A DNA stretch of 64,000 nt from an uncultured Erythrobacter sp. (GTDB taxonomy: Bacteria > Pseudomonadota > Alphaproteobacteria > Sphingomonadales > Sphingomonadaceae). A model generated the notes under the pieces. That model made no database searches, had not been told where the DNA came from, and worked only from the letters and a program-made list of their open reading frames with translations. Position numbers and translations under genes: made by a program. Shown here one piece after another: positions 25,086 through 32,920 of this stretch (position 1 is the first letter of the stretch; each line of letters starts with the position of its first letter). The stretch covers positions 248,001 to 312,000 of the forward strand of contig NZ_CANMPJ010000002.1 in NCBI RefSeq assembly GCF_947499705.1. The letters are read 5' to 3'.

Positions 25086-25834
25086 AGCCGAGCGATATGA
25101 CCGACGCCGAACTGGCCGCGCATCTTGCCGAGGTCGCCGGACGCATCCTGCTCGATGTTCGGGGCAGCGGCGTGTTTGAAGGCAAGGCACTCGGCAGTGC
25201 GGGCGATGCGACCGCCAACGAGTTCCTTTGTCATGCTATCGGCGCAGCGCGGCCCGAGGATGGCTTGCTGTCCGAAGAGGAAAAGGACGACACCGCCCGC
25301 TGTTCGCAAAGCCGCGTATGGATCGTCGACCCGGTTGATGGCACGCGCGAATATGGCGAGGCACGTTCGGACTGGGCGGTGCATGTCGGCCTAGCTATCG
25401 ATGGTGTAGCAACCACCGGCGCGGTTGCGCTGCCGGGTTTGGACGGCGGCCTTGTCTTGCGGACCGATCAGATTACTCCGCTTCCCGATGCACCCGCGCG
25501 ACCACGGCTCGTAGTAAGCCGTTCACGCCCAGCCAAGGAAGCGGTGGAGTTCGCTGAACTGATAGGCGGTGATCTTGTACCGATGGGCTCAGCCGGAGCG
25601 AAGGCGATGGCGATCGTACGCGGCGAAGCGGAAATCTATCTGCATTCGGGCGGCCAGTATGAATGGGACAGCTGCGCGCCAGTCGCGGTGGCTCTTGCGC
25701 ACGGATTGCATTGTTCGCGCATTGATGGATCGCCGATGGTCTACAACCGGCAAGACCCGTACTTACCTGACTTGCTGATCTGCCGCCCTGAATGGGCCGA
25801 ACGCGCGCTGCAATCAGTCGCTGACTGCGCCTGA
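25082..25834 (+). CDS. cysQ: 3'(2'),5'-bisphosphate nucleotidase CysQ
   Basis: CysQ removes the 3'-phosphate from PAP, and may act on PAPS, keeping sulfate activation from poisoning the cell. This inositol-monophosphatase-fold protein of 250 residues has the metal site LLSEEE, the motif [14 protein letters not shown] and the C-terminal [14 protein letters not shown]. It overlaps cysNC by 4 bases (ATGA), which fixes both the start and its role in the pathway. Its 3' end overlaps the convergent lipoprotein gene by 21 bases. Confidence 0.94.
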   Translation: MKPSDMTDAELAAHLAEVAGRILLDVRGSGVFEGKALGSAGDATANEFLCHAIGAARPEDGLLSEEEKDDTARCSQSRVWIVDPVDGTREYGEARSDWAVHVGLAIDGVATTGAVALPGLDGGLVLRTDQITPLPDAPARPRLVVSRSRPAKEAVEFAELIGGDLVPMGSAGAKAMAIVRGEAEIYLHSGGQYEWDSCAPVAVALAHGLHCSRIDGSPMVYNRQDPYLPDLLICRPEWAERALQSVADCA

Positions 25835-26416
25835 CGCTTCGGTATCGGCTTGCGAAGCAGCCGGTTCTGCGTTGGCAGCGGCGGGCGGCACGATCAGCAC
25901 TTCGACCCGGCGGTTCGCTGCACGCCCCGCTTCGTTCGCCGAACCATCGGGCAACGCGTTGGGCTCAACCGGGTTCTGTTCTCCGAACACAATCACATCG
26001 ATGCGTTCCTCAGCCACGCCCTTCTCGATAAGCCACCCAGCGACGGCGAGACCGCGCGCTTCCGACGCATCGGCGTTCGCTTCATCGGTGCCACCTGAAT
26101 CGCTGTGTGCGCGCAGCACAATCGGCGCGCCGCTGCTCAATTGTTCCGAAGCCAGCACTGTCTCGAGCGCAGCCACGGCGCCGGCATCAAGATTGGTCCC
26201 GCCATCTGGAAATCCGATCACCGCGTTGAGCGGCTCCAATGGCGGAGGCGGCAGGTCGGGTTTCTCGACATCAGGCCTCAGGATCGAAACCGGTTCTTCG
26301 GGCTTCGGTGAGGCTGTCGTGTCTTCCGGCGAAGTGTCTTCGCCTTCGGGCCGGGAGTCACACGCTGCGAGCAAGCCCAGAGCCGCACACGCTGCTATGA
26401 TCGACTGTGGTTTCAT
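25814..26416 (-). CDS. OmpA-family lipoprotein
   Basis: The 200-residue protein starts at an ATG with GAGG five bases upstream. It has a lipoprotein signal peptide ending in the lipobox LLAAC at about residue 19, so it should be acylated and probably sits in the outer membrane. A Pro/Glu/Asp-rich linker leads to an OmpA-like peptidoglycan-binding domain with LRAHSDSGGTDEANADASEAR and GRAANRRVEVLI. The domain normally binds meso-diaminopimelate and tethers the envelope. It is followed by a low-complexity tail. The gene is downstream of a CPA1 antiporter gene by 26 bases. Confidence 0.9.
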   Translation of the reverse strand: MKPQSIIAACAALGLLAACDSRPEGEDTSPEDTTASPKPEEPVSILRPDVEKPDLPPPPLEPLNAVIGFPDGGTNLDAGAVAALETVLASEQLSSGAPIVLRAHSDSGGTDEANADASEARGLAVAGWLIEKGVAEERIDVIVFGEQNPVEPNALPDGSANEAGRAANRRVEVLIVPPAAANAEPAASQADTEASGAVSD

Positions 26417-26442
26417 GACATCCTCGCTCCTCACCGCGACCT

Positions 26443-28341
26443 TTACGTCGATTGCGGCTTGGCTGTCGCCTCTGCGCCGCTGCTTTTGCCCGCTTCCTTG
26501 GCCGCGCGTTTCGCCGCCATATCTTCAGGCGTCTTCAATTGCGGCGGCGAGAACGAGAGTATCGTATCGCCCGCGCGTGGCTCAGGCACAGCGGCATGGG
26601 TGAAAAAGCGCAGCGTACCGCTGTTTCGAACTAGCAGCAGCATGTTGGCGCTGTCGGGCAGTTTTTCCTGCGCGTCTTCGAAGTCAAACTCGTCGGACAG
26701 CTTGGTCTTGCGGAACACCCAGCCTTGCTGCTGCCGGTCGTTGACGTCGGTCACCCCAAACCCGCTTTCAAACAGCGCGCGACCCCGAATGCTTTCCGGC
26801 AAGGCGTGTTTGTCGTCCTCATCGACGCTTTCGCCGAGCTGGTACACGCTGTCCCGGCCGATCTCATGCGCGAATTCGTTGCAGACGAGCGCGTTGTAGG
26901 CCTCGTTATCGGTGGCCGCGACCAGCACCTGAAAGGGTGCAAGATCGAGGTTGTGCTCGGTCGCTTCGTTCAGGATTTCGCCGTGATAGAATGGGAGTCC
27001 TTCGCGCCGGGCTGCGCCCAAACGTTGCCAGCTGGGGTCGACAATCATGATCGGCGTGCCAAGCTTCTGGAGCTGCAATGCCAACGCAATCGTCCATGGC
27101 GTTGAACCAACAATCAGCAGGCCGGGACGCGACGTTCCCTTCACCTTGAGCCACTTCGCTACAAGGTCGACTGAGAAACCGTGGGCGATGATGGTCGTCA
27201 CCACCACCGCGAAGCTCAGCCCGATCAGGATGTTGCCGTCGCTATAGCCAAGGTCGGTCAACCGCAGCGCAAACAGGCCCGAGATCGCGACCAACACGAT
27301 TCCGCGCGGAGCAATCCAGGCGATGAAGAAGCGCTCGTTCCACGGAATGTCCGTGAACGCCAGGCTGACCAGTACCGTGAGCGGGCGGACCAGAAACAGG
27401 AGGGCGAGCAGGAACCCAAGGAAGCGCCAGTTGAGATATTGGAGATCGGAGACCTGCAGGCTCGATGCCAGCAGGATGAAGATGCCAGACACCAACAGTA
27501 CGGCGATATTCTCTTTGAACGGGTGGATCGAACGCAGGCTGGTGACACCCATATTCGCGAGCGCGACACCCATTACCGTCACGGCGACCAACCCTGCTTC
27601 GTGCTCGATCTTGTTGGTGACCACAAACACGCCGATCACCGTGGTGAAGAGAACCGGAACCTTGAGATATTCCGGCACGGCCCCGCGCGGGAAGAGGTAT
27701 GCGATCAGGCGAGCCGCGGCGTAACCGATCAAGCCCGCGATGATCGCGGCAATGATCAGCGGCGGCACCACTTCGACCAGCGAGGCGTCGGGCGTTTCGG
27801 CGACCTTGCGGAAATACTCGTAGGCGATCACGGCGCACAGCGCCCCGGTCGGATCGTTGACGATCCCTTCCCATTTCAGGATCGACGCCGGCCTTGTCTG
27901 GATATTGGATTGCCTCAGCAGCGGGATCACCACGGTCGGTCCAGTCACGATCAATATGCCGCCAAACAGGATTGCGACGGGCCAGACCATACCCGCGATA
28001 TAGAACCCGGCAGCGGCACCGAGTGCCCAGCCCACAAGGACCCCTACAGTCGCAAGTCGCCAAACTGCGACGCCAGAATGCCGCAATTCGCGCAAGTCGA
28101 GACTCAGCCCGCCTTCGAACAGGATCAGCGCAACGCCGATCCCGATCGCTGGCTCAAGCAGATCCCCAAACGCGGCCTCGGGATCGAGCAAGCGGAAGCC
28201 GAACTCTCCGGCAACAGGCCCGGCAAGGAAACCCGCCGCGAGCATCAAGACGATGGCTGGCCAGCCCGTGCGCCAAGCGACCCACTGCGCCCCGATACCG
28301 AGAGCGCCGATCATGGCAATGACTAGGGCTTGGGATTCCAT
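26443..28341 (-). CDS. CPA1-type cation:proton antiporter with C-terminal RCK domains
   Basis: This 632-residue protein has about 12 membrane segments and an Na+(K+)/H+ exchanger domain in which the ion-binding pair appears as WEGIVNDPTGA near residue 160. After residue 390 it has a TrkA-N/RCK domain (LLIVGSTPWTIALALQLQKLG) and a TrkA-C-like end (VPEPRAGDTILSF). RCK domains usually gate transport by nucleotide or ion binding. The start ATG is preceded only by a weak site. The next gene downstream is the OmpA-like lipoprotein. Confidence 0.93.
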   Translation of the reverse strand: MESQALVIAMIGALGIGAQWVAWRTGWPAIVLMLAAGFLAGPVAGEFGFRLLDPEAAFGDLLEPAIGIGVALILFEGGLSLDLRELRHSGVAVWRLATVGVLVGWALGAAAGFYIAGMVWPVAILFGGILIVTGPTVVIPLLRQSNIQTRPASILKWEGIVNDPTGALCAVIAYEYFRKVAETPDASLVEVVPPLIIAAIIAGLIGYAAARLIAYLFPRGAVPEYLKVPVLFTTVIGVFVVTNKIEHEAGLVAVTVMGVALANMGVTSLRSIHPFKENIAVLLVSGIFILLASSLQVSDLQYLNWRFLGFLLALLFLVRPLTVLVSLAFTDIPWNERFFIAWIAPRGIVLVAISGLFALRLTDLGYSDGNILIGLSFAVVVTTIIAHGFSVDLVAKWLKVKGTSRPGLLIVGSTPWTIALALQLQKLGTPIMIVDPSWQRLGAARREGLPFYHGEILNEATEHNLDLAPFQVLVAATDNEAYNALVCNEFAHEIGRDSVYQLGESVDEDDKHALPESIRGRALFESGFGVTDVNDRQQQGWVFRKTKLSDEFDFEDAQEKLPDSANMLLLVRNSGTLRFFTHAAVPEPRAGDTILSFSPPQLKTPEDMAAKRAAKEAGKSSGAEATAKPQST

Positions 28342-28420
28342 AGGTTTGGTCAGCGTCCTCGCTTAGACAATGGTTGGCCCGGGAGCACGGTTCCGAAACA
28401 GTCGGATACGCGTCTATCGG

Positions 28421-28972
28421 TTAGTCGCCTTCGAATTCAAGCAGCGTGCGAACTTGGACGCCAGCGTCGCGCAGTTTTGCTGCACCGCCGAGGTCCGGCA
28501 GGTCTATGACGAACAATGCCTGATCCACCTTCGCGCCCGCATCGCGGAGCAATTGTACGGTCGCCAGTGCGGTTCCGCCGGTCGCAATCAGATCGTCGAC
28601 GATGACCACGCTCTCATCGGCTTCGACGCCCGCAGGATCCATCTCCAACCGATCGGTCCCGTATTCGAGCGCGTAGTCGACACCGATGGTTGCAACCGGC
28701 AGTTTGCCGGGTTTGCGCACCGGCACAAATCCCACGCCCAACTGCACTGCAACCGCTGCGCCGAAGATGAATCCGCGCGCCTCCATCCCTGCAATTTTCT
28801 GCGCCTCTGCGGCGCGCGCCATCTCCGAAAGATGGTGCATACTGGACGAAAGCCCGTGAGGGTGACCAATCAGCGTGGTGATGTCGCGGAACTGAATGCC
28901 CGGCTCAGGAAAATCGGGAACAGTGCGAACCAGAGCTTGCAATTCTGCTGGTGAAAGTGGCGCTGCGTTCAT
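28421..28972 (-). CDS. apt: Adenine phosphoribosyltransferase
   Basis: Apt salvages adenine to AMP with PRPP. The 183-residue enzyme begins with VRTVPDFPEPGIQFRDITTL, the N-terminal hood of the family, contains GMEARGFIFGAA, and has the PRPP loop VVIVDDLIATGGTALAT. I chose the ATG giving a 183-residue product, standard for the family; an upstream frame adds 20 residues without conservation and overlaps a hairpin that belongs to the upstream operon. Confidence 0.96.
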   Translation of the reverse strand: MNAAPLSPAELQALVRTVPDFPEPGIQFRDITTLIGHPHGLSSSMHHLSEMARAAEAQKIAGMEARGFIFGAAVAVQLGVGFVPVRKPGKLPVATIGVDYALEYGTDRLEMDPAGVEADESVVIVDDLIATGGTALATVQLLRDAGAKVDQALFVIDLPDLGGAAKLRDAGVQVRTLLEFEGD

Positions 28973-28992
28973 CGTCTGTCCCCCAATGCAAA

Positions 28993-29025
28993 GCGCTCCA
29001 CCATCCGGTTGGGACGATGGAGCGC
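28993..29025 (-). terminator. Hairpin after the petABC operon
   Basis: The minus strand forms an 8-bp stem GCGCTCCA/TGGAGCGC with a large imperfect loop 25 bases after the petC stop, followed by TTTGCATT. The T tract is short, so termination efficiency is uncertain. It lies just upstream of apt, separating the two units. Confidence 0.5.
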
Positions 29026-29050
29026 CGCTCAATTCAACGCAACAATTTGC

Positions 29051-29902
29051 CTATTTTTTCTTGGGTTTCTTCCCGGCCCAGACCTGCTTGTAGGATAGGA
29101 AGGCCAGAGCGGTAGCGAATAGCAGGAAGCCAATCACGAACCAGCCGGTTTGCTTGCGCTGCACCAGTGAAGGCTCGGCGGTCCAAGTCAGGAAGGCGGT
29201 GACGTCTTGCGACATCTGATCAATGGTCGCTTCGGTCCCGTCGGCATAGGTTACCAGACCATCGACCGCGATCGGCGGTGCCATCGCGAGATTCACGTTC
29301 GGGAAGTACGGGTTGAAGTAAAGTCCTGCGGGGGTCTCAAACTCGGGAGACAGCTTCTGCAGTTCCGGGTCTGGCTCACCATACCCGGCGAGCAGCGAAT
29401 AGACATAGTTCGAACCGTCTTTGCGCGCTTTCGTGATCAACGAAAGATCGGGCGGGATCGCGTTGTTGTTCGCGGCAGCTGCAGCGACATCGTTGGGATA
29501 GGGACTTGGGAAATAGTCGGTCGGTTCGCCAGCGCGCGTTGTCGCTTCGCCGGTGACCGGGTCGACACCCGGTACGAACCAGGTAGCTGCCTCGGCGCGC
29601 ACTTCGGCTTCGGAATAAGTCAGTTCCTGGAGGTTCCGGAACGCGACAAATTTCAGGCTGTGACAGGAAGAGCAGACTTCCTTGTACACCTGATATCCGC
29701 GCTGCAATTGCGCTACATCCCACTTGCCCAGCGGCCCGTCGAACGAAAACCCGCCCTCAGGCGCCTTCGGCTTTTGCTTGAAGACGTAATAGTCTCCGCG
29801 CTCTGGCGGGGCGTAATTGATGAGGCCGGGGATGAGCGACCACAAGACCAGAATGCCTGTGATCACTAGACCGGCGATGATGCCTCCAAGGCGAATTGTC
29901 AT
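29051..29902 (-). CDS. petC: Cytochrome c1 of the bc1 complex
   Basis: Cytochrome c1 takes electrons from the Rieske centre and passes them to soluble or membrane cytochrome c. The 283 residues show an N-terminal hydrophobic anchor/signal (GGIIAGLVITGILVLWSL), the haem-binding EVCSSCHSLKFVAFRNL near residue 85, the haem methionine region close to NLAMAPPIAV, and a C-terminal membrane helix followed by a Lys-rich end. Third gene of the petA-petB-petC operon. Confidence 0.96.
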   Translation of the reverse strand: MTIRLGGIIAGLVITGILVLWSLIPGLINYAPPERGDYYVFKQKPKAPEGGFSFDGPLGKWDVAQLQRGYQVYKEVCSSCHSLKFVAFRNLQELTYSEAEVRAEAATWFVPGVDPVTGEATTRAGEPTDYFPSPYPNDVAAAAANNNAIPPDLSLITKARKDGSNYVYSLLAGYGEPDPELQKLSPEFETPAGLYFNPYFPNVNLAMAPPIAVDGLVTYADGTEATIDQMSQDVTAFLTWTAEPSLVQRKQTGWFVIGFLLFATALAFLSYKQVWAGKKPKKK

Positions 29903-29953
29903 GACCGAATTCTTTCTCGTTATCGGATCAGAATGGGTGGCTTTACCAGCCGA

Positions 29954-31315
29954 TTACTCGGCTGGCTGCAAAGAACCGTCGGGCAGATCGCCAGCGGGCT
30001 TTGAAGCCGGAGCTTCAGCCTGCTTACCCGGAGCGTCGTCGTCCTTGCCGAGCACCGCTTCGGTGATCGAGAACGGCAGCGGCTTGGGCACTTCGATCTG
30101 ACTGATGATCGGCAGGATCACCAGGAAATGAAGGAAGTAGTATGCCGTGGCGATCTGGCTGAGCACCACATAGGGCTCTTCAGCAGGCGCCCCGCCCAGG
30201 TAGAACAGCGCGGCCATGCACGGGATGAACCCGAACCAGAAGAAGCGCTGGAACAACGGACGGTAATGGCCGGAACGCACCGGGCTCTTGTCGAGCCATG
30301 GCAGGAAGAACCAAAGCAGGATCGAGCCGAACATGGCGATCACGCCGAGAAGCTTGGCCTGGATCAGGACGATGCCGGTGAACGGGATGGTGAGGTCGCC
30401 GGTAAAGGCGCGCAGGATCGCGTAGAACGGGTAGAAGTACCATTCGGGCACGATCAGCGCCGGCGTCGAAAGCGGGTTCGCTTCGATATAGTTATCCGGG
30501 TGGCCGAGCATGTTCGGCAGGAAGAACACCATGAAGGCGAAGAAGATCAGGATCACACCGAGCCCGAAGCCATCCTTGGCCGTGTAATACGGGTGGAACG
30601 GTACAGTGTCGCTTTCCTTCTTCACTTCGATGCCGGTGGGGTTCGAGGAGCCCGGAATGTGCAGCGCCCAGATGTGGAGGATTACCACCCCGGCGATTAC
30701 GAACGGCAGCAGGAAGTGCAGCGAGAAGAAGCGGTTCAAAGCGGCGTTGTCAGGGGCGAAACCACCAACCAGCCACACCTGGAGCGGCTCACCAACAAGT
30801 GGGATCGCACCGAACAGGCCGGTAATCACCTTGGCACCCCAGAAGCTCATCTGACCCCATGGAAGCACGTAGCCCATAAAGGCGGTGGCCATCATCAACA
30901 GGAAGATCACCACGCCGAGCAACCAAATCATCTCGCGCGGCGCCTTGTAGGACGAATAATAGAACCCGCGGAAGATGTGGAGGTAGATCACAATGAAGAA
31001 GAAGCTCGCTCCGTTGGCGTGCGCATAACGCATCAGCCAACCCGAGTTCACGTTGCGCATAATGTGCTCAACGGTGCCGAATGCGACTTCGGTGTTGGCA
31101 GCGTAGTGCATCGCAAGGACAACGCCGGTGACAATCTGGACCACCAGGAAGAACCCGGCGAGCACGCCGAAATTCCACATGTAGTTGAGGTTGCGCGGCA
31201 CCGGATAGCCAGCACCAACCGCGTTATACACCAGACGCGGAAGCGGCAGCTTCTCGTCAATCCATTTGGTGAAACCGGTTTGCGGCTCGTACTGCTTTGC
31301 CCAGGCGAAACTCAT
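29954..31315 (-). CDS. petB: Cytochrome b of the bc1 complex
   Basis: This is the quinol-oxidising, proton-translocating core subunit. The 453-residue polytopic protein carries haem-ligand histidines in helices B and D (for example [13 protein letters not shown] and [21 protein letters not shown]), the [14 protein letters not shown] segment of the quinol site, and [16 protein letters not shown] with the conserved PEWY. It has an extra acidic/alanine-rich C-terminal tail of about 30 residues. It lies 57 bases after petA and 51 bases before petC. Confidence 0.97.
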   Translation of the reverse strand: MSFAWAKQYEPQTGFTKWIDEKLPLPRLVYNAVGAGYPVPRNLNYMWNFGVLAGFFLVVQIVTGVVLAMHYAANTEVAFGTVEHIMRNVNSGWLMRYAHANGASFFFIVIYLHIFRGFYYSSYKAPREMIWLLGVVIFLLMMATAFMGYVLPWGQMSFWGAKVITGLFGAIPLVGEPLQVWLVGGFAPDNAALNRFFSLHFLLPFVIAGVVILHIWALHIPGSSNPTGIEVKKESDTVPFHPYYTAKDGFGLGVILIFFAFMVFFLPNMLGHPDNYIEANPLSTPALIVPEWYFYPFYAILRAFTGDLTIPFTGIVLIQAKLLGVIAMFGSILLWFFLPWLDKSPVRSGHYRPLFQRFFWFGFIPCMAALFYLGGAPAEEPYVVLSQIATAYYFLHFLVILPIISQIEVPKPLPFSITEAVLGKDDDAPGKQAEAPASKPAGDLPDGSLQPAE

Positions 31316-31372
31316 AACGTTCTCTCGACTTTTTCAGCGTGAAATCAAAATAATCGGATCAGATACGCACGA

Positions 31373-31936
31373 TCATCCGACGCGGATGGTGCTTTCGGTA
31401 GTGAACTCAAATTCCGGCACAGCGAGGTTAGTCGGCGCCGGTCCTTTACGGATGCGTCCGGCGACATCGTAGTGCGATCCGTGGCAGGGACAGAAGTACC
31501 CACCATATTCGCCTTTGTTCTCGCCTTCGGCTGCGCCGAGCGGCACACAGCCGAGGTGCGTGCAAACGCCGAGCGTAACGAGGATGGCTTCGTTGCCTTC
31601 CTTCGTCCTATCGGCCAGCGTTTCAGGGTCGCGCATATTGGCGCCGTCATCGGCCTTGGCCGCGGCAATCTCTTCTGGTGTCAGGCGCTTTACAAACAAC
31701 GGCTGCTTGCGAAACACCGCCTTGATGCTCTGACCCGGCTGGATCGCGGAGATGTCAACATCGGTCGTGCTTTCGGCGAGCACGTCCTTCGACGGGGCCA
31801 TCTGGCTTACGAGCGGGAACAATGTCGCCGCGCCGCCAACTCCGGCCGTGCCAATTGCTGCGATGTGGATCCAGTCGCGACGACGGACACCTTCATCTTC
31901 AATCATGTCTGCGGTACCAGCCCCAGCTGAAGCCAT
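31373..31936 (-). CDS. petA: Ubiquinol-cytochrome c reductase Rieske iron-sulfur subunit
   Basis: The 187-residue protein has a short N-terminal Tat-like region with RRRDW before a hydrophobic anchor ([18 protein letters not shown]), and the [2Fe-2S] ligand motifs [10 protein letters not shown] and [12 protein letters not shown]. The two cysteines that form the stabilising disulfide are inside those motifs. First gene of the operon. An in-frame ATG 10 codons into the sequence is a second possible start. Confidence 0.96.
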   Translation of the reverse strand: MASAGAGTADMIEDEGVRRRDWIHIAAIGTAGVGGAATLFPLVSQMAPSKDVLAESTTDVDISAIQPGQSIKAVFRKQPLFVKRLTPEEIAAAKADDGANMRDPETLADRTKEGNEAILVTLGVCTHLGCVPLGAAEGENKGEYGGYFCPCHGSHYDVAGRIRKGPAPTNLAVPEFEFTTESTIRVG

Positions 31937-32080
31937 TGTTCTTTACCCTGCTCATCTTGCCACGCTGGATCGAGCGCCAGTGCGGCATCATGTTGAAATC
32001 ATCCCTCGCCGAAACGATGGGACCATCCATGGGAACGGTCCGTAGCCTTTGATTGGCCTTTAGCAAACGTCGGCGCGGCG

Positions 32081-32109
32081 CAAATAACCACAATCTTCGT
32101 AGAGTCCAA
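32081..32109 (-). promoter_or_regulatory. Candidate promoter of petABC
   Basis: On the minus strand TTGGAC and TATTTG are separated by 17 bases, about 145 bases upstream of petA. The match to the consensus is moderate. The 228-base gap around it has no ORF of interest. Confidence 0.35.
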
Positions 32110-32164
32110 CCGTCTTTTCGGCATCCCTTGTTCGCTTTGCTGCAAGCCAGCGGGGAGAGACAGA

Positions 32165-32920
32165 TCAACCCAAAGCTATCAGGCTGATTTGGCGGCCATA
32201 ATTTGGCTCACCGCTGGAAACGGCTCGTCTGTAGGAATAGTAACGCTCGGGATGTGAGAATGTATCCCAGGCGCAGTCCGAAATTTTGTCGATCCCGCAA
32301 AACGCCAGTTTTTCAGTGATGTAGCTGGGAAGGTCGAATTGCCAGCGCGGACTGCCAGCCCGATCCGGAGCAGCGGCGAAGTGCTTGCCGTCTTGCTCGC
32401 CAAAGTTCTCTCGGAACGGCGCATCGACTTCATAGCTTGCCTGCGCGATGGTCGGGCCGATCGCGGCAGCGATGGTAGCGCGGCTCGCGCCGAGCGCTTC
32501 CATCGCCGCGATTGTGTTTTCCAGAACGCCGCCATGCGCCCCGCGCCACCCGGCATGGGCCGCAGCGACAACACCTGCCTGCCTGTCCGCAAACAAAACC
32601 GGGCCGCAATCGGCTGTCACTATGCCGAGCACAATGCCGCGCCTCGCTGTCACCACAGCATCCGCAACGGGGCGGCCCTCGGGAGCATCATCCCATTCAT
32701 CGGTAACGGTTACGACATCGGGCGAGTGGACCTGATGCGGGGTAACAATTGGCGCGCCAGCTACCAAAGCACTCGCGGCGGCAGCACGAGTTGCGCCCAC
32801 CTCCTCCACCAGACCCGGTCCGCCATAGCCGAATTGGTGCAGCCCGCCTCCGTGGCCAAAAAAGCCATGCGGAAAATCAGCAAGCGCATCGGCGCGCTCA
32901 ATGTCGAATGTATCAGCCAT
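32165..32920 (-). CDS. pgeF: Peptidoglycan editing factor PgeF (YfiH/laccase-domain family)
   Basis: Members of this family cleave non-canonical amino acids from cell-wall precursors and were earlier called polyphenol oxidases. The 251 residues contain VTPHQVHSPDVVTVT, the metal-site segments TADCGPVLFADRQAG and AAAHAGWRGAHGGVLEN, and IGPTIAQASYEV. I chose the ATG that overlaps the end of pepN by 8 bases; a more upstream codon would place 19 unconserved residues inside pepN. The gene is cotranscribed with pepN. Confidence 0.93.
   Translation of the reverse strand: MADTFDIERADALADFPHGFFGHGGGLHQFGYGGPGLVEEVGATRAAAASALVAGAPIVTPHQVHSPDVVTVTDEWDDAPEGRPVADAVVTARRGIVLGIVTADCGPVLFADRQAGVVAAAHAGWRGAHGGVLENTIAAMEALGASRATIAAAIGPTIAQASYEVDAPFRENFGEQDGKHFAAAPDRAGSPRWQFDLPSYITEKLAFCGIDKISDCAWDTFSHPERYYSYRRAVSSGEPNYGRQISLIALG

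Noticed and set aside
27181..28326. Long open frame on the plus strand (381 codons) opposite the CPA1 antiporter
   Set aside because: It is the antisense shadow of a strongly supported membrane protein; the product is an extremely polar, Gln/Asp/Arg-rich string with no domain.
30128..31342. Long open frame (404 codons) opposite petB
   Set aside because: Antisense of cytochrome b. Composition is Glu/His/Arg-rich and no motif or ribosome binding site is present.
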